A stretch of DNA of 64,000 bases from SLSG01 sp964477035 (lineage in GTDB: Bacteria; Bacteroidota; Bacteroidia; Bacteroidales; UBA7960). The stretch is from positions 121,356 to 185,355 of the forward strand of contig CAYZCW010000006.1 of assembly GCA_964477035.1 (NCBI GenBank). The letters run 5' to 3'. Both the position numbers and the translations under genes were made by a program. This document shows, in pieces, positions 1-7,501 of the stretch. How positions within the stretch are numbered: the first letter of the stretch is position 1; each line of letters begins with the position of its first letter. The notes under the pieces were generated by a model that ran no database searches, had not been told where the DNA came from, and saw only the letters and a list, made by a program, of their open reading frames with translations.

Positions 1-418
1 AGCCGATATTGATGATGTGCCCCCGGCGGCGAAACTTCATGCCGGGCATGACGGCACGGCTGACCCACAGCAGCCCCTTGATGTTTGTGTCGATCATTTG
101 TTCCCAGTGCTCCGGCTGCCCCTCATCGATCCCTGAGAGTCCAAGGGCCAGTCCGGCATTGTTGACCAGGACGTCGATCTCTTTCCAGTCTTCGGGCAGT
201 TTCCGGATGGCCTGCTCCACCCGCTGCCGGTCCCGGACATCCATCTCCAGGGCATGCACCTTGCAGCCCGGGTGCTTCTCCAGCGCCTCTTTCAGGGGCC
301 CAAGCCTCTCGCCCCGCCTGCCCGTGAGGATCAGGCGCTGCCCTTTGGCTGCAAAAAGCCTGGCCGTGGCTTCTCCGATGCCGCTGGTGGCCCCGGTGAT
401 CAAAATGGTTTTTTTCAT
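1..418 (-). CDS. Short-chain dehydrogenase/reductase (SDR), 3' end beyond window
   Basis: This is the N-terminal 139 residues of a classical SDR oxidoreductase; the rest lies left of base 1. The protein opens with the dinucleotide-binding motif TGATSGIGEA (residues 8-17) and has the structural motif NNAGLA about residue 87. An Arg-rich strand end (TGRRGERL) after the second beta strand suggests NADP preference. The catalytic Ser and YxxxK are not in the window. The layout resembles YdfG-like serine/3-hydroxy acid dehydrogenases, but the substrate cannot be read from this part. The gene diverges from purL, and a TATCTTTG box at 463-470 sits upstream of the chosen ATG. Family assignment is secure; function is not. 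Confidence 0.85.
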   Translation of the reverse strand, partial: MKKTILITGATSGIGEATARLFAAKGQRLILTGRRGERLGPLKEALEKHPGCKVHALEMDVRDRQRVEQAIRKLPEDWKEIDVLVNNAGLALGLSGIDEGQPEHWEQMIDTNIKGLLWVSRAVMPGMKFRRRGHIINIG

Positions 419-462
419 GTCTTTATGGATTTGATGCCGGCATGGATCCGGCGGTATGGGTT

Positions 463-470
463 CAAAGATA
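463..470 (-). promoter_or_regulatory. Candidate -7 box (TATCTTTG) for the SDR gene
   Basis: Matches the Bacteroidota -7 consensus TAnnTTTG on the minus strand, about 45 bases before the ATG at 418. No clear -33 TTTG is seen. Confidence 0.45.
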
Positions 471-544
471 CCGGATTGTTCCCTAAGCTCTGTGTCCCCT
501 GGCGGAAAAGGCAAGAAATGTTTTTACGGCTGGGGGATGTTGAT

Positions 545-552
545 TACTTTTG
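545..552 (+). promoter_or_regulatory. Candidate -7 box (TACTTTTG) for purL
   Basis: TAnnTTTG match 32 bases before the purL ATG. A T-run at 521-525 lies about 20 bases upstream, where the -33 TTTG element is expected. Confidence 0.5.
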
Positions 553-584
553 CCTGGATTAACTGACCCCTTTTTGCAAGAATT

Positions 585-2825
585 ATGGAGGAGAACAAAC
601 AACCATCCGACGGCATCCCTGAGGCGGCTGCCAAGCTGGGCCTGCTGCCCGAAGAATACCGTTCCATTGTCCGTTTCCTGGGACGGGAGCCGAATTTTAC
701 CGAGCTGAGCATTTATTCGGTGATGTGGTCGGAGCATTGCTCTTACAAGAACTCCATCAAATGGCTGAAGACCCTTCCCCGCAAGGGGCCCCACCTGCTG
801 GCAGAGGCCGGGGAGGAGAACGCCGGGCTGGTCGACCTGGGCGACGGGCTGGCCTGCGCCTTCAAGATCGAGTCCCACAACCACCCTTCGGCCCTGGAAC
901 CTTACCAGGGAGCAGCCACCGGGGTGGGGGGCATCAACCGCGACATCTTCACCATGGGCGCCCGGCCCATTGCCCAGCTCAACTCCCTGCGCTTCGGCCG
1001 GCCGGATCTGGAAAAAACGAAATGGCTCCTGAAGGGGGTTGTGAAGGGTATCGGGGATTACGGGAACGCCTTCGGGGTGCCGGTGGTCGGCGGGGAGGTC
1101 GCCTTTGACGATTGTTACAATACCAATCCCCTGGTCAATGCCATGTCGGTGGGCGTGGTCAAAACCGGGAACACCATTTCCGCGGTGTCATACGGCAAGG
1201 GCAATCCCGTATTCATTGTGGGCTCATCCACCGGAAAAGACGGCATCCATGGGGCCACGTTCGCCTCGGAAGACATTACCGAGGCCTCGGCAGACAAGAT
1301 CCCTGCGGTTCAGGTGGGAGACCCCTTTCAGGAAAAACTCCTGCTTGAGGCCAGCCTTGAGGTGATCAAGACGGGTGCGGTCATCGGCATGCAGGACATG
1401 GGGGCTGCCGGCATTACCTGCTCCACCAGTGAGATGTCGGCCAAAGGCCGGCATGGGATGGTCATTCACCTGGATAAGGTGCCCATGCGTCAGCAAGACA
1501 TGAAGCCCTTTGAGATCCTGCTGAGCGAGTCACAGGAACGCATGCTGGTCGTGGTGCAGAAGGGCCGTGAAAAGGAGGTCGAAAGGGTGTTTCACAAATG
1601 GGACCTGAACTGTGTGCAGATCGGGGAAGTGATCGAGGGAGATGTGCTCCGCTATTACATGAACGGGGAGCTCGTGGCCGAGGTGCCAGCCGACAGCCTG
1701 GTGCTCGGCGGCGGGGCCCCGGTGTATGACAGGGATTACCGCGAACCTGCCTATTTCCGTGAGAAAGATGCCTTCCGGATGGACCAGGTGGCTGTTCCGG
1801 ATGACCTGCGGGAAGTGGCCCGCTTCCTGTTGGCCCACCCGGGCATTGCCTCCAAGGACTGGGTCATCCACCAGTACGATACGATGGTGGGTACCAAGAA
1901 CATGAGTACCAACCTGCCGTCGGATGCGGCCGTGGTCAACCTGAAAGGCACAAAAAAGGCGCTGGCCCTGACGGTGGACTGCCACTCCCGGTATGTGCAT
2001 GCCGATCCGGAGACGGGCTGCGCCATCGCCGTGGCCGAGGCCGCACGCAACATCATCTGCAGCGGGGGGGAGCCTTCTGCGATCACCAACTGCCTTAATT
2101 TCGGAAATCCCTACAACCCGGAGGTGTACTGGCAGTTTGTCGGAGCCATCCGGGGCATGGCCAAGGCCTGTACCCGCTTCCAGACGCCGGTGACCGGCGG
2201 CAATGTCAGCTTCTACAACCAGGCCACCTCCGGCGACACCACGGTCCCCGTGTTCCCCACCCCGGTGATCGGCATGATGGGCGTGCTTCACGATAAGTCC
2301 CTGATGAAGGGCCTCGGGTTCCGGGCAGAAGGCGACCTCCTTTACCTGGTGGGCAGTTCACGCAATGACATCAATTGTTCGGAATACCTGTACAGTTACC
2401 ACAAGGTCAAATTGTCCCCCCCGCCTTATTTCGATCTGGAGGAGGAGTATGAGATGCAGCGGGCGGTGAAGGGGCTCATCCGCGGGGGAATGATCGAATC
2501 GGCCCACGATTTGTCCGACGGGGGACTTTTTGTTGCCCTGTTTGAATCGGCAAAGGCAGGCCGGCTGGGATGCCGGGTGGATTCTGACCCGGACATCCGC
2601 AAAGACGCCTTTTTGTTCGGAGAGGCCCAGGGGCGTGTCCTGGTGAGCATCCGGCCGGGCATGCAGGAGTCCCTGGTGGAGTTCCTGGCCGCCACCGATG
2701 TGGATTTTTCCCTGATCGGGGAGGTCGGCGGGGACAGCCTGGTGGTCGACGGGGAATCCTTCGGCACCCTGCAGGAGCTGACGGCCATCTATGACAACGC
2801 CATTCCCCGGATGATGGGCGAATGA
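585..2825 (+). CDS. purL: Phosphoribosylformylglycinamidine synthase subunit PurL (short form)
   Basis: Catalyses ATP- and glutamine-dependent conversion of FGAR to FGAM, step 4 of purine synthesis, in the cytoplasm. It is 746 residues long. The family landmarks are present: SEHCSYKNS (about 49-57, with the conserved His), ESHNHPSALEP with the following Gly-rich AATGVGG (about 96-116), DIFTMGARP, and a second AIR-synthase-like half with TGGNVSFYNQ and ESAHDLSDGG. There is no C-terminal glutaminase domain, so this is the small PurL that needs separate PurS and PurQ subunits; neither is in the window. Many Bacteroidota instead carry one long PurL of more than 1200 residues. The next gene starts 4 bases after the stop. 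Confidence 0.96.
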   Translation: MEENKQPSDGIPEAAAKLGLLPEEYRSIVRFLGREPNFTELSIYSVMWSEHCSYKNSIKWLKTLPRKGPHLLAEAGEENAGLVDLGDGLACAFKIESHNHPSALEPYQGAATGVGGINRDIFTMGARPIAQLNSLRFGRPDLEKTKWLLKGVVKGIGDYGNAFGVPVVGGEVAFDDCYNTNPLVNAMSVGVVKTGNTISAVSYGKGNPVFIVGSSTGKDGIHGATFASEDITEASADKIPAVQVGDPFQEKLLLEASLEVIKTGAVIGMQDMGAAGITCSTSEMSAKGRHGMVIHLDKVPMRQQDMKPFEILLSESQERMLVVVQKGREKEVERVFHKWDLNCVQIGEVIEGDVLRYYMNGELVAEVPADSLVLGGGAPVYDRDYREPAYFREKDAFRMDQVAVPDDLREVARFLLAHPGIASKDWVIHQYDTMVGTKNMSTNLPSDAAVVNLKGTKKALALTVDCHSRYVHADPETGCAIAVAEAARNIICSGGEPSAITNCLNFGNPYNPEVYWQFVGAIRGMAKACTRFQTPVTGGNVSFYNQATSGDTTVPVFPTPVIGMMGVLHDKSLMKGLGFRAEGDLLYLVGSSRNDINCSEYLYSYHKVKLSPPPYFDLEEEYEMQRAVKGLIRGGMIESAHDLSDGGLFVALFESAKAGRLGCRVDSDPDIRKDAFLFGEAQGRVLVSIRPGMQESLVEFLAATDVDFSLIGEVGGDSLVVDGESFGTLQELTAIYDNAIPRMMGE

Positions 2826-2829
2826 CAGG

Positions 2830-4578
2830 ATGACCATGAAGCGCAGCGGGAGATCCCATGATGATTTTAATCCCGGCATTCCGGCGGCCGGGGTCCGGTC
2901 TGCTCCCTCCTGCGGCAGGGGGGGTGTTCAGGGACGGCCCATGGCCCTGATGCTTGCCGGCTGGATCTGGATACTGCCTTTTCTCCCCGGGTGCAGCAGC
3001 GGACCGGTACGGATGGAGGGAAAGACCGTATTCCGCTACAACGAGGCCTCCAACATCACCTCTCTGGATCCGTTGTACGCCCGGAACCAGGCCAATATCT
3101 GGGCCGTGTCCCAGTTGTTCAACAGCCTTGTGGAGCTCGACGAGGCCCTGCGGGTAAGGCCTTCCCTGGCCAGGAGCTGGGACATTTCGGAGGACGGACT
3201 CACCTATACATTCCACCTTCGGGAGGATGTGTATTTCCATGATGATGACTGCTTCCCCGATGGACGGGGCAGAAGGGTGGTGTCGTCGGATGTCGCCTTC
3301 AGCTTGTCCCGCCTGATTGATCCCGGACTGAACGCCCCCGGCTCCTGGGTGATGAACCCGGTGGACCGTCTCCCTGACGGGGGCCTGCATGTCCTTACCC
3401 CGGACGACACCACGGTGGTGATCCGTCTCAGGCAGGTGTTCCCGCCTTTCCCCGGGCTGCTGAGCATGGCCTATTGCTCCGTGGTGCCCCGTGAGGCCCT
3501 GGAGGCCTACGGGCAGTCCTTCAGGCAGCGTCCTGTCGGTACCGGCCCGTTCCGCTTCCAATACTGGAAAGAAAATGTCAAGCTGGTTTTTCTCCGGAAT
3601 GAACGCTATTTTGAAAGGACGGCAGAAGGGGATGTCCTGCCATACCTGGATGCGGTGGCCATCAGCTTCATCATCGACCGGCAGACGGCCTTCCTGGAAT
3701 TCATCAAAGGGAACCTGGATTTCCTCAGCGGAGTAGACGCCAGTTACAAGGACGAGTTGCTGACCCCCGACGGGAACCTGCAGGCCCGGTACAGGGACCG
3801 CTTCCGCATGATCAGGATGCCTTTCCTCAATACCGAGTACCTGGGCATCCTGGTGGACCCCACCTCCCTGCCGAACGACTGGCCCCTGCTGGAGCCCGTG
3901 GTGCGCCAGGCCATCAATCTGGGCTTCGACCGGGAAAAAATGCTGAGGTACCTGAGGAACGACATCGGCCTTCCGGCCCATGCCGGTTTCGTGCCGGTCG
4001 GCATGCCGGGCTTCGATCAAAATGAAGGCGGATACCGGCATGATCCTGCCCGGGCCAGGGAGCTGCTGGCTGAGGCCGGCTACCCCGGCGGGGAGGGTCT
4101 GCCGCCCCTGACCCTGCTTACCAACCAGGCGTACCTGGACATGGCACAATACATTCAGTTTGAGCTGGCACGCATTGGCATCCGGCTCGGCATTGATGTC
4201 ATGCCACCGGCCACGCTCCGCGAGATGATGGCAAAAGGGGAGGCGAGGTTTTTCAGGGGCTCCTGGATCGCTGATTACCCGGATGCGGAGAACTACCTGG
4301 CCTTGTTTTACTCCGCGAACAAATCCCCGGCAGGACCGAATTACACGCACTTCAGCGACCCGGAATTTGACCGGCTCTATGATGAGGCCCGGTCTGTGAC
4401 CGATGACAGCACCCGCATCGGGCTGTACCGGCGCATGGACAGCATTCTGATCCGGCAGGCCCCGGTGGTGCCGCTTTTTTACGATGAATCTGTGCGGTTT
4501 GTGCCGGAAGGGGTCCGCCACATGAAGAACAATCCCTTAAACCACCTCGACCTGAGAAGGGTTCAGATTGATTTTTAG
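2830..4578 (+). CDS. Peptide-type ABC transporter substrate-binding lipoprotein (SBP_bac_5)
   Basis: Resembles DppA/OppA solute-binding proteins that capture peptides or similar ligands at the cell envelope. A hydrophobic stretch ends in the lipobox FLPGC (Cys about residue 55 from the first ATG), so it should be a lipoprotein. It then shows the family pattern: YNEASNITSLDPLYA near the mature N-terminus, the LARSWDISEDGLTYTFHLR signature, and a C-terminal SYF/WIADYPDAENY-type segment. The ATG at 2830 gives a long charged leader. The ATG at 2941 gives a shorter signal peptide without positive charge, so the start is uncertain. No permease or ATPase gene is nearby. The last 42 bases overlap the convergent metallo-hydrolase gene. 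Confidence 0.88.
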   Translation: MTMKRSGRSHDDFNPGIPAAGVRSAPSCGRGGVQGRPMALMLAGWIWILPFLPGCSSGPVRMEGKTVFRYNEASNITSLDPLYARNQANIWAVSQLFNSLVELDEALRVRPSLARSWDISEDGLTYTFHLREDVYFHDDDCFPDGRGRRVVSSDVAFSLSRLIDPGLNAPGSWVMNPVDRLPDGGLHVLTPDDTTVVIRLRQVFPPFPGLLSMAYCSVVPREALEAYGQSFRQRPVGTGPFRFQYWKENVKLVFLRNERYFERTAEGDVLPYLDAVAISFIIDRQTAFLEFIKGNLDFLSGVDASYKDELLTPDGNLQARYRDRFRMIRMPFLNTEYLGILVDPTSLPNDWPLLEPVVRQAINLGFDREKMLRYLRNDIGLPAHAGFVPVGMPGFDQNEGGYRHDPARARELLAEAGYPGGEGLPPLTLLTNQAYLDMAQYIQFELARIGIRLGIDVMPPATLREMMAKGEARFFRGSWIADYPDAENYLALFYSANKSPAGPNYTHFSDPEFDRLYDEARSVTDDSTRIGLYRRMDSILIRQAPVVPLFYDESVRFVPEGVRHMKNNPLNHLDLRRVQIDF

Positions 4579-5322
4579 TCCGTCGTAAGCCAGAAAAACA
4601 CCCGGCGGAAGGGTGCCGCCAACTTCCCGGCTGGGTCCCATCTGGTGGCTGATGTGGGTGAGGAATCCCCATTCAGGCCGCAGCAGCTGCAGGATGTCCA
4701 CTGCCTCGGACAGGGAAAAGTGGGAGTGGTGTTTCTCCTGTCTCAGGGCATTGATTACCACCACCCTGGAGCCTTTCATCTTTTCCAGTTGTTCCGCCTC
4801 CAGGGCGTTGGCATCGGTCAGGTAGGAAAAATCCCCCATCCGGAAGCCCACCACGGGCATGTCCCGGTGCATGGCCTCTATGGGCGTCAGCAGCATCTCA
4901 CCGATCCGGAACGGGCTCCGGTCTATCTCACGAAGCCGGATATCCGGAGCTCCGGGATATTTGTTTTTCCCGAATGCATAGGGAAATTCCCTCATGATGG
5001 CTTGCCTGTCCGACTCCCTGGCGTAAATATCCATCGGGCGTCTTTGCACCCAGTTGAAAGCCCGCACATCGTCCAGGCCACCGGTATGGTCCTTGTGTGC
5101 ATGGGTGATCAACACAGCATCCAGCGAACGGACCCCATGCCGGATCATCTGCTGGCGGAAGTCGGGCCCCGCGTCGATCACGATGCTGGTGCCCCCCTGC
5201 CGTATCCATGCCGAGGTCCGCAGCCGCTTGTCGTGCGGGTCGGGACTCCGGCACGTCCTGCATTCGCAAGCAATCACGGGCACGCCCTGTGACGTTCCGG
5301 TTCCCAGTATCACGATCTCCAT
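4537..5322 (-). CDS. MBL-fold metallo-hydrolase, PhnP-like
   Basis: A 261-residue cytoplasmic hydrolase of the metallo-beta-lactamase superfamily. The metal-binding motif THAHKDHTGG is at about 73-82, and further His/Asp ligands are visible in AMHRDMP and the final HISHQMG region. The N-terminus GTGTSQGVPVIAC followed by CRTC is typical of PhnP/YcbI-like phosphodiesterases, which cleave cyclic phosphodiesters. The exact substrate is unknown and there is no phosphonate gene nearby. The start at 5322 was chosen because the family motif begins there and a TACCTTTG box lies 20 bases upstream. The 3' end overlaps the SBP gene by 42 bases, tail to tail. Confidence 0.88.
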   Translation of the reverse strand: MEIVILGTGTSQGVPVIACECRTCRSPDPHDKRLRTSAWIRQGGTSIVIDAGPDFRQQMIRHGVRSLDAVLITHAHKDHTGGLDDVRAFNWVQRRPMDIYARESDRQAIMREFPYAFGKNKYPGAPDIRLREIDRSPFRIGEMLLTPIEAMHRDMPVVGFRMGDFSYLTDANALEAEQLEKMKGSRVVVINALRQEKHHSHFSLSEAVDILQLLRPEWGFLTHISHQMGPSREVGGTLPPGVFLAYDGLKINLNPSQVEVV

Positions 5323-5341
5323 AGGCTGTCTGCTATCCGTG

Positions 5342-5349
5342 CAAAGGTA
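5342..5349 (-). promoter_or_regulatory. Candidate -7 box (TACCTTTG) for the PhnP-like gene
   Basis: Minus-strand TAnnTTTG match giving a leader of about 15 bases. It supports the start at 5322 over an in-frame ATG at 5409, which lies upstream of this box. Confidence 0.6.
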
Positions 5350-5432
5350 ATGATTAATCCGTTGACCCTCCGGCCTGCCGGCAGGGAGGTGGCGCTTCGG
5401 TGGAGGCATGGTGTCTGAAACGTCATTTTCCC

Positions 5433-5440
5433 TACCTTTG
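5433..5440 (+). promoter_or_regulatory. Candidate -7 box (TACCTTTG) for the flavin reductase operon
   Basis: Plus-strand TAnnTTTG match 47 bases before the ATG at 5487. It diverges from the identical box at 5342-5349. Confidence 0.6.
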
Positions 5441-5486
5441 TGGAGAAAATAACCAGCGGACCCCGTGCCGCAACCATTCTGAATTT

Positions 5487-6008
5487 ATGGAAAAATTGTT
5501 CGAACCCCTCCTGCCGGAACAGATACAGGACAACCTGTTCAAACTGATCGGCACGGATTGGATGCTGATATGTGCCGGGAAACCAGCACATTACAACATG
5601 ATGACGGCCAGCTGGGGAGGGGCCGGCATCCTTTGGAAAAAGCCGGTGGCGTTTGTCTTCATCCGGCCTCAGCGGCATACCCTGCTGTTTGTGGAGGAGG
5701 GTCCCCGTTTCTCGCTGAATTTTTTCGGGGAAAGCCACCGGGAGATGCTGAATCTGTGCGGGACCCGTTCCGGCCGGGACATCGACAAGATGAACCTGCC
5801 CGGCCTGGACGCCCTGGAAACCCCTTCCGGGAGCGTGGCCTTTCGCCAGGCGCGCCTGATCATGGAATGCCGAAAGATCTATTTTGACGACATCAAACCC
5901 GAATTTTTCCTGTCGTTTGATATCGAAAAGATTTATGCCAGGAAGGATTACCACCGGTTTTATGTCGGTGAAATCACCCATGTCTGGAAAAACAGGGAAC
6001 AGCAGTAA
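5487..6008 (+). CDS. Flavin reductase family protein
   Basis: A 173-residue FMN-binding split-barrel protein of the flavoredoxin/flavin-reductase class, probably a cytoplasmic NAD(P)H:flavin oxidoreductase or electron carrier. The family core is seen as NMMTASWGGAGILWKKPVAFVFIRPQR without a break (about residues 37-63): the MTASWG flavin-contact segment is followed by the strand VFIRPQRHT, then RFSLNFFG and an LxCG element. The start at MEKLFEP was chosen because the residues before it have no family character and lie close to the promoter box. The TAA stop overlaps the ATG of the next gene (TAATG), indicating translational coupling with the DUF6913-like gene and dapA. Confidence 0.82.
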   Translation: MEKLFEPLLPEQIQDNLFKLIGTDWMLICAGKPAHYNMMTASWGGAGILWKKPVAFVFIRPQRHTLLFVEEGPRFSLNFFGESHREMLNLCGTRSGRDIDKMNLPGLDALETPSGSVAFRQARLIMECRKIYFDDIKPEFFLSFDIEKIYARKDYHRFYVGEITHVWKNREQQ

Positions 6009-6571
6009 TGGGGTCGCTATTGTCCGGCATCAGGAAAAAAGTCCGCCTCTACTTCTTTCACCGGGAAATGGGACGGCGGTCGCGGCACAAGGAGGTGATG
6101 GGCCTGGATGAGTCCCGGTCCCTGGCCATCCTTTTCGATGCCAGCGAACCGATGCATCACAGCCAGGTGGTAACCCTGGTTGCACGCCTGCGCGATGAAG
6201 GCAAAAAGGTCCGGTGCCTGGGCTTTGTCCGTCAGAAGAAGAAGCCCGATTTTATTGTGGACCAGATCCATTTCGCCTTCTGCCAGCCGGCCGATTTCTC
6301 CTGGAACCTCAGGCTGCGCAGCCCGTCCCTTCAGGAGTTTGCCGGGCTGGAGCCGGATATCCTGATGGACCTGACCCCTCCGGACCTGTTTCTGATGAAG
6401 CTGGTGGCGGGCATGATCCCGGCCCGGTACAAAGTGGGCGTGTATGATCCGGAGCTGGTCGAAATCTATGACCTCATGATCCGGGAAAGCCCCGGCGTGG
6501 AGCCCGGGATTCTGGCAGATCATTGCCTGCAGTATTTGAAAATCTTAAAAAAACCCCTGTCTCATGCATGA
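6008..6571 (+). CDS. DUF6913-like hypothetical protein upstream of dapA
   Basis: A 187-residue soluble protein without signal peptide or membrane segment. It starts with a basic segment and has an alpha/beta pattern around ILFDASEPMHH and VRCLGFVRQKKKP. I recognise it as the small family found directly before dapA in Bacteroidales (DUF6913), but its function is unknown. It overlaps the preceding stop codon and overlaps dapA by 8 bases, so all three are almost certainly cotranslated. The conserved position suggests a link to lysine/diaminopimelate synthesis, which is inference only. Confidence 0.75.
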   Translation: MGSLLSGIRKKVRLYFFHREMGRRSRHKEVMGLDESRSLAILFDASEPMHHSQVVTLVARLRDEGKKVRCLGFVRQKKKPDFIVDQIHFAFCQPADFSWNLRLRSPSLQEFAGLEPDILMDLTPPDLFLMKLVAGMIPARYKVGVYDPELVEIYDLMIRESPGVEPGILADHCLQYLKILKKPLSHA

Positions 6572-7466
6572 CACATTTCGTGGAACCGGGACGGCCCTGG
6601 TCACCCCTTTTCACAAGGACGGCAGCATCGACTTCCAGGCGTTCGAAAGCCTGATTGAATACCAGATCCGGAACCGGGTCGACTACCTTGTTTTTCTGGG
6701 TACCACCGGGGAGTCCGTGACCCTGAACAGGGCCGAACGCATGGCCGTGGTCAACCAGGCCATTGAGGTTGTCGACGGAAGAATCCCGGTGGTGGTGGGG
6801 GCCGGGGGCAACAACACCCGGGATGTGGAAGACTTCATCCGGGAGTTGCCCTCAGAAGGGATCGATGCCGTGTTGTCCGTCAGTCCTTACTACAACAAGC
6901 CCCAGCAGAAAGGAATTTTCCTTCATTTCAAGTCCATTGCCTCTGCCTGCCGCGTGCCCGTCATCATATACAATGTGCCGGGGCGCACGGCCTCAAACAT
7001 CACCGCGGAAACCACCCTGCGGATTGCCCGGGAGGTTCCCAATGTGATCGGGATCAAGGAAGCCTCGCACGACCTGGCCCAGTGTGCACGTATCCTCCGG
7101 GACCGTCCGGAGGGATTTCTGGTCATTTCAGGCAACGATGACCTGGCCCTGCCTTTTATGGCCCTGGGGGGAGACGGCGTGATTTCCGTGATTGCCAACG
7201 CCTTTCCAGGGGAGTTCTCACAAATGATCCGCTTCTGCCTGGAGGATGCCTTCCTGCAGGCAAGGGGCCTGCACAACCATTTGCTGGACGTTGTGGAGGG
7301 CATTTATGCCGATGGCAGTCCCTCGGGCATCAAGGCAGTGCTCAGCATGAAGGGCCTGTGTCAGAATGCCCTCCGGCTTCCGCTGGTCAGGATCAACAAA
7401 TCCCTGCACAACCATTTGTCGGCATTGCTGGACAACCTGGAGCCGGAACAATATACCTCCGAATAG
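6564..7466 (+). CDS. dapA: 4-hydroxy-tetrahydrodipicolinate synthase
   Basis: Condenses pyruvate with aspartate semialdehyde, the first committed step to diaminopimelate and lysine, in the cytoplasm. The 300-residue TIM barrel has the substrate motif GTTGES (46-51), the catalytic Tyr in IYNVPGRT (Y136) and the Schiff-base Lys in GIKEAS (K165), all at the usual positions. Length is normal. It overlaps the DUF6913-like gene by 8 bases and is followed 35 bases later by a secreted peptidase gene. dapB lies in another operon at 51589-52320. Confidence 0.97.
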   Translation: MHDTFRGTGTALVTPFHKDGSIDFQAFESLIEYQIRNRVDYLVFLGTTGESVTLNRAERMAVVNQAIEVVDGRIPVVVGAGGNNTRDVEDFIRELPSEGIDAVLSVSPYYNKPQQKGIFLHFKSIASACRVPVIIYNVPGRTASNITAETTLRIAREVPNVIGIKEASHDLAQCARILRDRPEGFLVISGNDDLALPFMALGGDGVISVIANAFPGEFSQMIRFCLEDAFLQARGLHNHLLDVVEGIYADGSPSGIKAVLSMKGLCQNALRLPLVRINKSLHNHLSALLDNLEPEQYTSE

Positions 7467-7501
7467 GGACTGTTCCGGCAACCAAAGGAAAAGGACCTGC
7501 G

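Noticed and set aside
2476..4521. A 681-codon open frame antisense to purL and the SBP gene
   Set aside because: It spans two recognised plus-strand genes. Its translation is rich in His, Arg, Gln and Pro without domains, as expected from a shadow in GC-rich DNA.
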